Shown one piece after another: positions 26,097-34,946 of a stretch of 41,680 nt of DNA. A program made the translations under genes and the position numbers. How positions within the stretch are numbered: position 1 is the stretch's first letter; every line of letters starts with the position of its first letter. The DNA is taken from assembly GCA_005800815.1 (NCBI GenBank), contig SYEK01000016.1:1-41680 (forward strand), read 5' to 3'. The notes beneath the pieces were generated by a model. That model worked only from the letters and a program-made list of their open reading frames with translations. It was not told where the DNA came from and made no database searches. The stretch is from Actinomycetota bacterium. GTDB lineage: Bacteria; Actinomycetota; Actinomycetes; Nanopelagicales; Nanopelagicaceae.

Positions 26097-28289
26097 ATGG
26101 AGGGTCAAGAGGTTCAATCAGCCGTTGCAGTCATTAATAACGGAAAGTTCGGAAAACGAGAGATTCGTTTTGAAACAGGGCGACTAGCGCGCCAGGCAGC
26201 CGGAGCTGCGGCAGTCTTTCTAGATGATCAGACGATGATCTTCTCAGCAACTACTGCATCAAAGTCACCAAAGGATCAATTTGATTTCTTTCCTTTGACA
26301 GTTGATGTCGAAGAGAAGATGTATGCAGTTGGTCGTATTCCAGGATCGTTCTTTCGCCGTGAGGGCCGCCCATCTGAGGATGCGATTCTCACCTGTCGCT
26401 TGATTGATCGACCATTACGCCCATCATTTGTTAAGGGTCTGCGTAATGAAGTCCAGATCGTTGTGACCGTAATGGCATTGGATCCGGATCATATGTATGA
26501 CGTCATTGCGATCAACGCAGCATCGATGTCAACGCAACTTGCAGGTCTACCATTTTCTGGCCCTATCGGTGGCGTTCGTGTCGCCTTGATCGATGGTCAG
26601 TGGGTCGCATTCCCCAATCATTCACAGCTCGCCAACGCAGTCTTTGACATGGTCGTTGCCGGACGCGTTGCTGGAGATGATGTTGCAATCATGATGGTTG
26701 AGGCAGAGGCCACAACCAAGACGATTGAGCTCATTAAGGGTGGAGCACCAACTCCTAACGAGGAGGTCGTTGCACAAGGATTGGATGCGGCAAAGCCATT
26801 CATCAAGATCCTCTGTGATGCACAATCAAAGCTTGCAAAAGTAGCAGCAAAGCCGACTGCAGAGTTCCCAGTATTTCTTGACTACCTCGATGATGTATTT
26901 ACCGCCGTCGAAAAAGCCGTTGGTAAAGATCTTGCAAAAGCACTGACTATCTCAGGTAAGCAAGAGCGCGAGACAAAAATCGATGAGATTGGCGCTGCGA
27001 CCAAGGAGAGTGTCGGGGCAAAGTTTGAGGGACGTGAAAAGGAAGTCCCAGCCGCGTTTCGCTCATTGACTAAGAAGCTCGTTCGCCAGCGCGTGCTGCG
27101 CGATAAGATCCGAATCGATGGTCGCGGACTTCGTGATATTCGTGCTCTCTCTGCCGAAGTTGAGGTCATTCCGCGTGTTCACGGCTCAGCGATATTTGAG
27201 CGCGGTGAGACACAGATTCTAGGAGTGACGACCCTTAACATGCTTAAGATGGAACAGCAGTTGGATACGCTCAACCCTGAGAATCACAAGCGTTACATGC
27301 ACAACTACAACTTCCCACCATATTCAACTGGTGAGACCGGTCGTGTAGGTACGCCTAAGCGCCGTGAAATCGGCCATGGTGCTCTGGCTGAACGTGCCTT
27401 GATTCCAGTGCTGCCATCTCGTGAAGAGTTCCCATATGCAATCCGTCAGGTCTCTGAGGCACTGGGTTCAAATGGATCGACCTCAATGGGCTCTGTCTGT
27501 GCATCGACTCTTGCTCTCTATAACGCTGGTGTTCCACTACGTGCTCCTGTGGCAGGTATTGCAATGGGTCTAATCTCTGACACTATCGATGGAAAAGTCG
27601 AGTACGTTGCTCTGACAGATATTCTCGGAGCAGAGGATGCCTTCGGTGACATGGACTTCAAAGTCGCAGGCACAAAGGATTTTGTTACAGCCCTGCAGTT
27701 AGACACTAAGCTCGATGGAATCCCTGCATCAGTGCTTGCTGGTGCGCTTTTACAGGCAAAAGAGGCGCGCCTTGCAATCTTAGATGTGATGAACGAGGCG
27801 ATAGATGGCCCAGATGAGATGAGCCCATTTGCCCCACGCATCATCTCGGTCAAGATTCCAGTCGATCAGATCGGTGCGGTGATCGGACCCAAGGGCAAGA
27901 TCATCAATCAGATTCAGGAGGAGACGGGCGCAGATATCTCTATCGAAGATGATGGAACTATCTATATCGGCGCAGTAGATGGCCCATCGGCCGAGGCTGC
28001 ACGTGCACAGATCAACGCGATTGCTAATCCACAGATGCCAGAGGTCGGTGAGCGGTACCTAGGCACCGTCGTCAAACTCGCGGCCTTTGGCGCCTTCATC
28101 TCACTTATGCCAGGTAAAGATGGACTTCTCCATGTATCTCAGATTCGCAAGATGCATGGTGGAAAGCGCATTGAAAACCTCGAAGAGGTCATGAAGGTCG
28201 GGGATAAGATCCAAGTTGAGATCGGTGAGATCGATCCGAAGGGCAAGTTATCTTTAGTGCCAGTTCTTGAGGATGGCTCACCTGCATAA
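26097..28289 (+). CDS. pnp: Polynucleotide phosphorylase
   Basis: Phosphorolytic 3'-5' exoribonuclease and RNA polymerising enzyme. 730 aa. Two RNase PH domains (about 10-230 and 335-560) flank a helical linker. They are followed by a KH domain ([24 protein letters not shown] region near 590-650) and an S1 domain ([28 protein letters not shown] region near 655-725). A strong AAAGGAGG ribosome site is at 26085-26092. The structured leader suggests autogenous control, as is known for pnp in other bacteria. An RNase J gene lies downstream in the same window. Confidence 0.98.
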   Translation: MEGQEVQSAVAVINNGKFGKREIRFETGRLARQAAGAAAVFLDDQTMIFSATTASKSPKDQFDFFPLTVDVEEKMYAVGRIPGSFFRREGRPSEDAILTCRLIDRPLRPSFVKGLRNEVQIVVTVMALDPDHMYDVIAINAASMSTQLAGLPFSGPIGGVRVALIDGQWVAFPNHSQLANAVFDMVVAGRVAGDDVAIMMVEAEATTKTIELIKGGAPTPNEEVVAQGLDAAKPFIKILCDAQSKLAKVAAKPTAEFPVFLDYLDDVFTAVEKAVGKDLAKALTISGKQERETKIDEIGAATKESVGAKFEGREKEVPAAFRSLTKKLVRQRVLRDKIRIDGRGLRDIRALSAEVEVIPRVHGSAIFERGETQILGVTTLNMLKMEQQLDTLNPENHKRYMHNYNFPPYSTGETGRVGTPKRREIGHGALAERALIPVLPSREEFPYAIRQVSEALGSNGSTSMGSVCASTLALYNAGVPLRAPVAGIAMGLISDTIDGKVEYVALTDILGAEDAFGDMDFKVAGTKDFVTALQLDTKLDGIPASVLAGALLQAKEARLAILDVMNEAIDGPDEMSPFAPRIISVKIPVDQIGAVIGPKGKIINQIQEETGADISIEDDGTIYIGAVDGPSAEAARAQINAIANPQMPEVGERYLGTVVKLAAFGAFISLMPGKDGLLHVSQIRKMHGGKRIENLEEVMKVGDKIQVEIGEIDPKGKLSLVPVLEDGSPA

Positions 28290-29564
28290 ATGAGCGTACG
28301 TCGCACAGTTCTACCCAGCGGTCTGCGTATCGTCACCGAAGAGGTCGATTCGGTACGCAGCGCCGCTTTCGGTATCTGGGTCAACGTTGGCTCAAGGGAT
28401 GAATCCCCGGCAGTTGCCGGGGCATCTCACTTTCTAGAGCATCTTCTCTTTAAGGGTACGCAGCGCCGCACCGCGCTAGAGATCTCATCATCTATCGAAT
28501 CCGTCGGTGGAGAGATGAACGCCTTCACTTCCAAGGAGTACACCTGCTTCTATGCTCGTGTGATAGATACTGATTTACCACTTGCCATTGATGTCATCTG
28601 CGATTTGATTACATCCTCACTCGTTAGCGCCCTTGATGTCGATGCTGAGCGCAAGGTTGTATTGGAAGAGATTGCCATGCGTGATGATGATCCCAGTGAT
28701 CTCATCCATGATCTATATGCCCAGACCTACTTTGGTGATACACAGTTAGGAAGACCCATACTTGGTACCACCGAATCGATAAGCCAGATGTCGCGCACGA
28801 GCGTCTTTAATTATTACAAAAAGCGCTACCTGCCACAGGATCTTGTCGTTGCCGTTGCAGGAAATATTAAGCATAAGAGAGTAGTTGAAATGGTTGAGGG
28901 AGCTCTCTCTACCGATGGATTTCTCGATGTCACTGGAGCACCAGTCATCCGAGCTAATACCCCAGTGAAAAAGAGTGCACAGAAATCTGTGGGTCTGATC
29001 GCGCGTACAACCGAGCAGGCACATATGTTCTATGGCATGGAGGGTGTTGCCCGTCACGATGATCGCCGCTTTGCGATGGGGATTCTGGCATCGGCCCTGG
29101 GTGGTGGCATGTCATCGCGTCTGTTCCAGGAGATTCGCGAAAAGCGTGGCCTTGCATACTCGGTCTATGCCTATGCTCAACAGTTTGCAGGTAGTGGCCA
29201 GATAGGTTTTTACGCTGGCTGTAAACCGGCAAAGGCGATCGAGGTCCTTGAGATAATCCGGCAGGTCCTAGCCGATGTGGCTGAGAATGGGATGAGTCAT
29301 GAAGAGATCGAGCGGGCAAAGGGGGCTGTCCGCGGCTCTCTGGTACTCAGTCAAGAGGACTCAGGCTCGCGTATGAGTCGTATTGGTAAAAATGAGATTG
29401 TCTATGGCCATGTGATGGGCTTTGACGATATTTTAAAGGCGGTCTCCAAGGTCAATGAGGCAGATATTCGAGAAATTGCTGGCACCTATCTGACTAAAAC
29501 ACCTACGCTTGCCCTTGTCGGCCCATTCAAGAGCACCACTAAGTTTGAGAAGGTTTTGAGATGA
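28290..29564 (+). CDS. M16 family zinc peptidase
   Basis: Processing peptidase-like zinc protease (pitrilysin/insulinase clan). 424 aa. Inverted zinc motif HFLEH at 47-51, with the distal Glu in VLEEIAM near 126-127; the first domain is therefore potentially catalytic. The second half has the RGLAYSVYAYAQQF block typical of bacterial M16B proteins. The ATG directly follows the pnp stop and its stop overlaps the dapB start (ATGA). The pnp-M16-dapB order is a widespread actinobacterial arrangement; the substrate is unknown. Confidence 0.92.
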   Translation: MSVRRTVLPSGLRIVTEEVDSVRSAAFGIWVNVGSRDESPAVAGASHFLEHLLFKGTQRRTALEISSSIESVGGEMNAFTSKEYTCFYARVIDTDLPLAIDVICDLITSSLVSALDVDAERKVVLEEIAMRDDDPSDLIHDLYAQTYFGDTQLGRPILGTTESISQMSRTSVFNYYKKRYLPQDLVVAVAGNIKHKRVVEMVEGALSTDGFLDVTGAPVIRANTPVKKSAQKSVGLIARTTEQAHMFYGMEGVARHDDRRFAMGILASALGGGMSSRLFQEIREKRGLAYSVYAYAQQFAGSGQIGFYAGCKPAKAIEVLEIIRQVLADVAENGMSHEEIERAKGAVRGSLVLSQEDSGSRMSRIGKNEIVYGHVMGFDDILKAVSKVNEADIREIAGTYLTKTPTLALVGPFKSTTKFEKVLR

Positions 29565-30298
29565 TTAACGTTGCAGTATTGGGAGCAAAAGGACGTATGG
29601 GCGCCGAAGTCCTCAAGGCGGTAGAGGCAACGACTGGAATGTCCCTTGTCGCAGCCTTGGATCTTGGTGACTCACTTGAGCAGATCAAAGCCTGTGGGGC
29701 TCATGTCGTTGTGGATTTCACAACACCTGATAGCGTCATGGGCAATTTAGATTTTGTGATCAAGAATGGAATCAATGCCGTTGTCGGAACGACGGGCTTT
29801 GATGAGATCAAGCTTGCAAGTGTTAGTAAATTATGCAAAGAAAATCCAAGGGTTGGCGTATTAATTGCTCCAAACTTTGCCATTGGAGCAGTGTTAATGA
29901 TGGAGTTTGCCACGAAGGCTGCTCGATACTTTGAATCTGCCGAGATTATCGAGCTTCACCACCCAGATAAAATCGATGCACCAAGTGGAACCGCGGTCCG
30001 CACTGCGCAGTTGATGAGCGATGCACGCAAAGCTAGTGGACATGCGCCGATGCCTGATGCAACGGCTACGGCCCTTGCTGGTGCGCGGGGATCAAAGGTC
30101 GGTGATATTCCAGTGCACTCTATCCGTGCACGTGGATTGGTCGCTCATCAAGAGGTTATCCTTGGGGGGATGGGAGAGGTGCTCACTATTCGCCATGACT
30201 CATTAGATCGCTCCAGCTTTATGCCTGGTGTTCTACTGGGAGTCCGAAGTGTTATGACAAATCCGGGGCTTACTCATGGCCTCGATAAATTCATGTAA
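29561..30298 (+). CDS. dapB: 4-hydroxy-tetrahydrodipicolinate reductase
   Basis: NAD(P)H-dependent step of lysine/diaminopimelate synthesis, directly after DapA. 245 aa. The nucleotide-binding GAKGRMG is near residue 8-14, the VDFTTPDSVMG and VVGTTGF blocks are present, and the catalytic EIIELHHPDKIDAPSGTA block has the paired His and the Lys. Its partner dapA is 2 kb downstream. Translation is coupled to the M16 gene by ATGA. Confidence 0.97.
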   Translation: MINVAVLGAKGRMGAEVLKAVEATTGMSLVAALDLGDSLEQIKACGAHVVVDFTTPDSVMGNLDFVIKNGINAVVGTTGFDEIKLASVSKLCKENPRVGVLIAPNFAIGAVLMMEFATKAARYFESAEIIELHHPDKIDAPSGTAVRTAQLMSDARKASGHAPMPDATATALAGARGSKVGDIPVHSIRARGLVAHQEVILGGMGEVLTIRHDSLDRSSFMPGVLLGVRSVMTNPGLTHGLDKFM

Positions 30299-30310
30299 AG
30301 AAAGATGTAA

Positions 30311-30568
30311 ATGACGAGTAACAATATAATTATGTACAGCGCCGATTGGTGTGGGGATTGCCGTCGCTCAAAGAGATTGCTCGATGAGCTCAATGTTACC
30401 TATACGGTGATTGATATTGAGGCCGATCAATCTGCCTCCGATAAAGTCATCGAGATCAATGGTGGTATGCGCTCTATCCCAGTCATCATCTTTGCCGATG
30501 GCACTCACATGACCGAGCCATCAGATATAGATCTCAAGGCGAAACTAACCTCTTTGGGGATTATCTAA
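30311..30568 (+). CDS. Glutaredoxin/mycoredoxin-like protein
   Basis: Small thioredoxin-fold redox protein, 85 aa. The active site is C14-G-D-C17 (ADWCGDCRRSK), followed by the cis-Pro strand SIPVIIF and a DGTHMTEPS loop. Actinobacterial mycoredoxins have a similar size and reduce mycothiol mixed disulphides; whether this lineage makes mycothiol is not seen here. It lies 12 bases after dapB, and its TAA overlaps the stop of the minus-strand azlD by 4 bases. Confidence 0.88.
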   Translation: MTSNNIIMYSADWCGDCRRSKRLLDELNVTYTVIDIEADQSASDKVIEINGGMRSIPVIIFADGTHMTEPSDIDLKAKLTSLGII

Positions 30569-30873
30569 AAGATGCGATAAGCCGCTGCCGAACTAATAGC
30601 GGCCGAGAGAACAACGACTGGGAATGGCGCCTTGAGCAGCAGGGCAATCAGTGCAACGCCTACCCCTGCCAGGCGATGATCGATGATTAATCTGCTCGTC
30701 TGAGTAAAGCTCTGCACAGCCACGAGTGCGCTCAGGAGTGCAATTGGGATGAGGGTATTGATACGCTGAATTTTCGGATGTGCTAGCAGATGCGCAGGTA
30801 TTGAGTGTCCTGTGTACTTGAGAGTAAAAGCGACCAAACCTGCGCCAATCGTCGCGATCCACAGAGGGTTCAT
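30565..30873 (-). CDS. azlD: AzlD-type branched-chain amino acid export subunit
   Basis: Small membrane protein of the AzlCD exporter. 102 aa from ATG 30873, with three or four hydrophobic segments (MNPLWIATIGAGLVAFTLKY start; LIPIALLSALVAVQS). The longer open frame upstream lies inside azlC, so the ATG is chosen: it makes an ATGA overlap with the azlC stop, giving tight coupling. It converges with the redoxin gene, sharing CTAA. Substrates of this family include branched-chain amino acids; specificity here is unproven. Confidence 0.85.
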   Translation of the reverse strand: MNPLWIATIGAGLVAFTLKYTGHSIPAHLLAHPKIQRINTLIPIALLSALVAVQSFTQTSRLIIDHRLAGVGVALIALLLKAPFPVVVLSAAISSAAAYRIF

Positions 30874-31532
30874 CGTCGTAGTCCAACTGCGATAGCGATC
30901 AGGGCCGTTGCAATTATAGGCAGACCTACGGGCAGGATAGGTGTCATCGCTAATGCAAAAACTATGCAAGCAAGAGCCAATGCGCGATCCTGATTTCTCT
31001 CAAGGCGTGGCCAGAGCAGAGCTAAGAATGCTGCGGGAACTGCCGCATCTAAACCCCAGGCTCGTGTATCACCCATCACTTGGGCTCCGAGCGCACCAGC
31101 CAATGTGAACAAGTTCCAGAAAAGGAAGACACCCAAACCAGTCAACCAAAAGCCATGTCGCATCGCATCACTCCCGCGTTTTTGTAAACCAAGAGCTACC
31201 GCAGTTGATTCATCGATCGTCACCTGTGCAGCGATGACTCGTTTGAAACCCTTGACCCGTAAGTGTGGCGCCATGATTACGCCATAGAGTGCGTTGCGCA
31301 CACCGAGGAGTGATGCTGTGGCGATTGCACTCAAGGCACTCCCGCCGGCGCCCATCACGCCAACAACTGCAAACTGTGAGGCACCTGAGAAGGTTAAAAG
31401 CGACAAGAGGCAGGCCTGTAGGACTGAGAAACCATTTGCAACTGCGGCGGCACCAAAGGCCAGACCATAGGTGCCAACTGTCAAAGAGACGCTCAAAGAG
31501 TCTCGTACGGTAACGGCCTGAACTCTGGACAC
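30870..31532 (-). CDS. azlC: AzlC family amino acid export permease
   Basis: Large subunit of the AzlCD exporter. About 220 aa with several membrane segments; family blocks GTYGLAFGAAAVANG, TFSGASQFAVVGVMGAGGS, ATASLLGVRNALYG and DESTAVAL are clear. The frame extends to a TTG at 31592, but that would place its first 60 bases over the thyX promoter and add residues absent from relatives. GTG 31532 (SRVQAVTVRDSL) is preferred; GTG 31538 is close and possible. The pair is the only minus-strand unit in the window. Confidence 0.88.
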   Translation of the reverse strand: MSRVQAVTVRDSLSVSLTVGTYGLAFGAAAVANGFSVLQACLLSLLTFSGASQFAVVGVMGAGGSALSAIATASLLGVRNALYGVIMAPHLRVKGFKRVIAAQVTIDESTAVALGLQKRGSDAMRHGFWLTGLGVFLFWNLFTLAGALGAQVMGDTRAWGLDAAVPAAFLALLWPRLERNQDRALALACIVFALAMTPILPVGLPIIATALIAIAVGLRR

Positions 31533-31579
31533 GCTCACAGTCTGCCGTAGAAATACAAAGCGACCAAGGTGGGCATAGG

Positions 31580-31585
31580 TAGGCT
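31580..31585 (+). promoter_or_regulatory. Leaderless -10 (TAGGCT) for thyX
   Basis: TAGGCT-CGCGCA-ATG, with the ATG at 31592 and no Shine-Dalgarno. It is identical in hexamer and spacing to the proS element. It sits between thyX and the divergent azlC. Confidence 0.5.
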
Positions 31586-31591
31586 CGCGCA

Positions 31592-32311
31592 ATGGCCGAG
31601 GAGATTATTTACCGAGACGATGTGACCGTCGAGCTCGTCAAATCTAGTGCAAGTGATGCCGATGTCATCTGGGCGGCCCGGGTTTCAACTGCTGGGGAAC
31701 AATCATTAGAGGAAATCGGTGAGGATCCATCTCGATCGGCCGGCCTGATCAACTATCTGGCGCGCGAGAGACATGGATCCCCGTTCGAGCACACCTCAAT
31801 GACTTTTTTTGTCTCTGCCCCAATATTTGTCTTTCGTGAGTTTATGCGCCATCGCATCGCCTCCTATAACGAGGAGAGTGGCCGTTACCGCGAGTTGAAA
31901 CCCGTCTTTTATATCCCATCTCAATCGCGAAAATTACTACAGGTGGGCAAGACTGGCTCCTATACCTTTGAGGATGGAACAGTCGAACAGTTCGAGCTCT
32001 CTGTAAAAGCCATGAAAGAGGCTTATGTGATCGCCTACGATAGTTATAAAAAGATGCTCGATGCCGGTATCGCCCGCGAAGTTGCGCGCGTTGTGCTGCC
32101 CGTTGCAACGTACTCATCGATGTATGTATCGATGAATGCACGTGCGTTAATGAACTTTTTATCGTTGCGTACAGCTCGTGAGGGCTCACATTTTCCAAGC
32201 TATCCCCAGCGCGAAATCGAGATGGTCGCGGAGAAAATGGAGGCTGAGTTTGCGAAATTGATGCCTCTTACCTACGGTGCCTTTGAAAAATCTGGACGTG
32301 TCGCCCCTTAA
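31592..32311 (+). CDS. thyX: Flavin-dependent thymidylate synthase
   Basis: Makes dTMP from dUMP using FAD, NADPH and methylene-THF. 239 aa. The ThyX motif RHR-x7-S is intact (R86, H87, R88 ... S96), with the ERHGSPFEHTSMTFF block before it and NARALMNFLSLRT in the C-terminal half. It replaces ThyA, as in many Actinobacteria, and needs FAD from RibF, encoded about 6 kb upstream. The order dapB...thyX-dapA is conserved in the phylum. Confidence 0.97.
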   Translation: MAEEIIYRDDVTVELVKSSASDADVIWAARVSTAGEQSLEEIGEDPSRSAGLINYLARERHGSPFEHTSMTFFVSAPIFVFREFMRHRIASYNEESGRYRELKPVFYIPSQSRKLLQVGKTGSYTFEDGTVEQFELSVKAMKEAYVIAYDSYKKMLDAGIAREVARVVLPVATYSSMYVSMNARALMNFLSLRTAREGSHFPSYPQREIEMVAEKMEAEFAKLMPLTYGAFEKSGRVAP

Positions 32312-32317
32312 AGCGGG

Positions 32318-32323
32318 TAGAGT
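32318..32323 (+). promoter_or_regulatory. Leaderless -10 (TAGAGT) for dapA
   Basis: TAGAGT lies 7 bases (GGGGCGC) before the ATG at 32331, in the 19-base gap after thyX. GGGG could also act as a poor ribosome site. Confidence 0.45.
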
Positions 32324-32330
32324 GGGGCGC

Positions 32331-33218
32331 ATGAGCACGCCAGCGCCCTTTGGTCGAATGTTGACCGCTATGGTCACCCCCTTTAAGAAAGATGGCAGTA
32401 TTGACTGGAATGGCGTAGAGAAGATTGCCGATCACCTGATTCAAACCGGTCATGATGGAATCGTCGTTAATGGCACGACAGGTGAGGCTCCAACCACTAA
32501 ATCCTCTGAAAAAGAGGAGATCATCAAAGTGGTCAAGAAGGTCGTCGGTGCGCGAATCAAAGTCGTCTCAGGTGCTGGCGATAATGAGACCGATTACTCG
32601 ATCAATCAAGCAAAGCGAAGCGAGGCTGCAGGCGCAGATGGGATCTTGGTGGTGACTCCCTATTACAACAAGCCACCACAGGCCGGAATCAAGGCTCACT
32701 TTCTAGCGATGGCAGATGCGACGGGCCTACCGATGATGCTCTATGACATACCTGGACGCACAGGCGTTGAGATTGAGTCTGACACGATTGTCGAGCTTTT
32801 TGAGCATCCCTCAATCGTCGCCCTCAAAGATGCAAAGGCAAATATCGCTGCAACCTCCTGGGTGATAAAGCGATGTGGAATCCCGGTCTATTCAGGAGAT
32901 GATATTTTGAATCTTCCACTTCTTTCAGTCGGCGCAGTTGGTTTCGTCTCGGTCTGTGGACACACTGTCGGAAGCGATCTCAAGGCGATGCTCAACGCCT
33001 GGTTTGATGGTAACTCCTCACGCGCCTTAGAGATTCACCAAAAGCTCTTGCCAGTATTTACTGGGACTTTCCGCACGCAGGGAGCGATCATGACCAAGGC
33101 GGCACTCACGCTTATGGGTCTTCCTGGTGGTCACACTCGTCTTCCATTAGTCGATGCAACCGATGCACAGATTGCGCAGTTGCGCGAAGATCTGCGCGCC
33201 GGCGGTGTCGCAGTCTAA
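32331..33218 (+). CDS. dapA: 4-hydroxy-tetrahydrodipicolinate synthase
   Basis: Condenses pyruvate and aspartate semialdehyde, the first committed step to lysine and diaminopimelate. 295 aa. TIM barrel with GTTGE near residue 48-52, YYNKP at 111-115, Tyr138 in LYDIPGR and the Schiff-base Lys166 in ALKDAK. The frame is open further up to 32277, overlapping thyX, but ATG 32331 gives the usual MSTPAPFGRMLTAMVTPF start. The RNase J gene follows after 3 bases. Confidence 0.97.
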   Translation: MSTPAPFGRMLTAMVTPFKKDGSIDWNGVEKIADHLIQTGHDGIVVNGTTGEAPTTKSSEKEEIIKVVKKVVGARIKVVSGAGDNETDYSINQAKRSEAAGADGILVVTPYYNKPPQAGIKAHFLAMADATGLPMMLYDIPGRTGVEIESDTIVELFEHPSIVALKDAKANIAATSWVIKRCGIPVYSGDDILNLPLLSVGAVGFVSVCGHTVGSDLKAMLNAWFDGNSSRALEIHQKLLPVFTGTFRTQGAIMTKAALTLMGLPGGHTRLPLVDATDAQIAQLREDLRAGGVAV

Positions 33219-33221
33219 ATA

Positions 33222-34904
33222 ATGAATCATCCCCATCCAGATTTAGGCCTACCCTCCACATTAGTTCCTGGGGGATTGCGTATCGTCGCACTTGGTGGCC
33301 TGGCTGAAATCGGTCGCAATATGACCGTCTTTGAGACAAAGGGAAAGCTACTGATCCTTGACTGCGGTGTCTTGTTCCCTGAAGATACACAGCCAGGCAT
33401 CGATCTGATTCTGCCTGATTTCTCATATATCCGAGATCGCCTCGATGATGTGATCGGTATCTTTCTCACGCATGGGCATGAGGACCATATAGGAGCTGTG
33501 CCATATCTTCTTCGCCAGCGGGGCGATATCCCCATTTACGGCTCGGCGCTGACCCTGGCCCTATTACGCGCAAAGTTAAGAGAGCATCGCATCACCCCTT
33601 TGACACATGAAGTTCGAGAGGGTGGACGAGAAGATGTCGGGCCATTTGAACTTGAGTTCGTAGCAGTCAATCACTCAATACCCGATGCCCTGGCCGTGGT
33701 TATCAACACCGATGCTGGTCGGATTTTACATACAGGTGATTTCAAGATGGATCAGCTACCGCTGGATGGACGTATCACAGATCTACGCACCTTCTCGCGA
33801 CTTGGCCAAGAGGGGGTCGATATCTTCATGGTCGACTCTACAAACGCCGATGTCCCAGGCTTTTTGCCATCAGAGCGTGAGATTATGCCCGCCCTCAATA
33901 GGGTTATCTCATCGACAAAGCGCAGAGTAATCGTTGCCTCCTTCTCATCACATGTGCACCGCATCCAACAGGTGATTGACATCGCCGCAGCTCATGGTCG
34001 CAAGGTCGTCTTCATCGGTAGATCCATGGTGCGTAACATGAAGATTGCCCAGGATATGGGCTACTTAACAATTCCAGTTGGAGCCTTGATTGATGTCAAA
34101 GATCTCGATGCATTCGATGACAACATCGTTTTGATCTGTACTGGTTCACAAGGGGAGCCGATGGCCGCCCTTGCCCGCATGGCAAATGGTGATCATCAGA
34201 TTCGTGTGGGAGATGGTGACACAGTTATTTTGGCATCATCGCTGATACCAGGAAATGAGAACTCGGTCTTTAGAATCATCAATGAACTCACACGTTTTGG
34301 GGCAAAGGTCGTTCACAAGGCAAATGCCATGGTGCATGTCTCAGGTCATGCTGCAGCTGGAGAGCTTCTCTACTGCTATAACATCGTGCGACCTAAGTAT
34401 GTGATCCCTGTGCATGGTGAGTGGCGCCACTTACGAGCAAATGCCGAACTGGCTATTCAAGCCGGAACATCTCGAGCAAACGCCCTCATCATTGAAAATG
34501 GTGTAGTCGTAGATCTAGTAGATCATGAAGCATCGGTAGTTGGTGCGGTGCCATGTGGCTTTGTCTATGTAGATGGCCAAAGCATCGGTGATATCACCGA
34601 GACATCACTGAAAGACCGTAGAATCTTGGGTGAAGAGGGATTTATATCTGTCGTGGTCGTCATTGATTCCCAGAGTGGAAAGATCGTGGCAGGTCCAGAT
34701 ATTCATGCGCGTGGATTTAATGAAGACATGGCCCTCTTTGATGATGTTAAATTGAAAATCGAGAAAGCCCTTGCAAATGCAGTCCTGGATGGAATAAATG
34801 GAACACATCAATTATCCCAAATCGTGCGCAAAACAGTTGGCGGTTGGGTCGGCGGAGAGCATCGTAGAAAGCCGATGATCATTCCAGTTGTCATCGAGGT
34901 CTGA
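33222..34904 (+). CDS. rnj: Ribonuclease J
   Basis: Metallo-beta-lactamase fold RNase with endo- and 5'-3' exonuclease activity, a main mRNA-decay and rRNA-maturation enzyme in Gram-positives. 560 aa. The catalytic metal motif HGHEDH is at 84-89, followed by GDFKMD, the beta-CASP block VDSTNAD, VIVASFSSHVHR and SGHAAAGE, with a C-terminal domain from about 450. It starts 3 bases after dapA without a clear ribosome site, so coupling is likely. The dapA-rnj pair is conserved in Actinobacteria. Confidence 0.96.
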   Translation: MNHPHPDLGLPSTLVPGGLRIVALGGLAEIGRNMTVFETKGKLLILDCGVLFPEDTQPGIDLILPDFSYIRDRLDDVIGIFLTHGHEDHIGAVPYLLRQRGDIPIYGSALTLALLRAKLREHRITPLTHEVREGGREDVGPFELEFVAVNHSIPDALAVVINTDAGRILHTGDFKMDQLPLDGRITDLRTFSRLGQEGVDIFMVDSTNADVPGFLPSEREIMPALNRVISSTKRRVIVASFSSHVHRIQQVIDIAAAHGRKVVFIGRSMVRNMKIAQDMGYLTIPVGALIDVKDLDAFDDNIVLICTGSQGEPMAALARMANGDHQIRVGDGDTVILASSLIPGNENSVFRIINELTRFGAKVVHKANAMVHVSGHAAAGELLYCYNIVRPKYVIPVHGEWRHLRANAELAIQAGTSRANALIIENGVVVDLVDHEASVVGAVPCGFVYVDGQSIGDITETSLKDRRILGEEGFISVVVVIDSQSGKIVAGPDIHARGFNEDMALFDDVKLKIEKALANAVLDGINGTHQLSQIVRKTVGGWVGGEHRRKPMIIPVVIEV

Positions 34905-34946
34905 GCGCGGCGAGCCTAGTTAGTTCGAAATTATGCGCCCTTTAAG

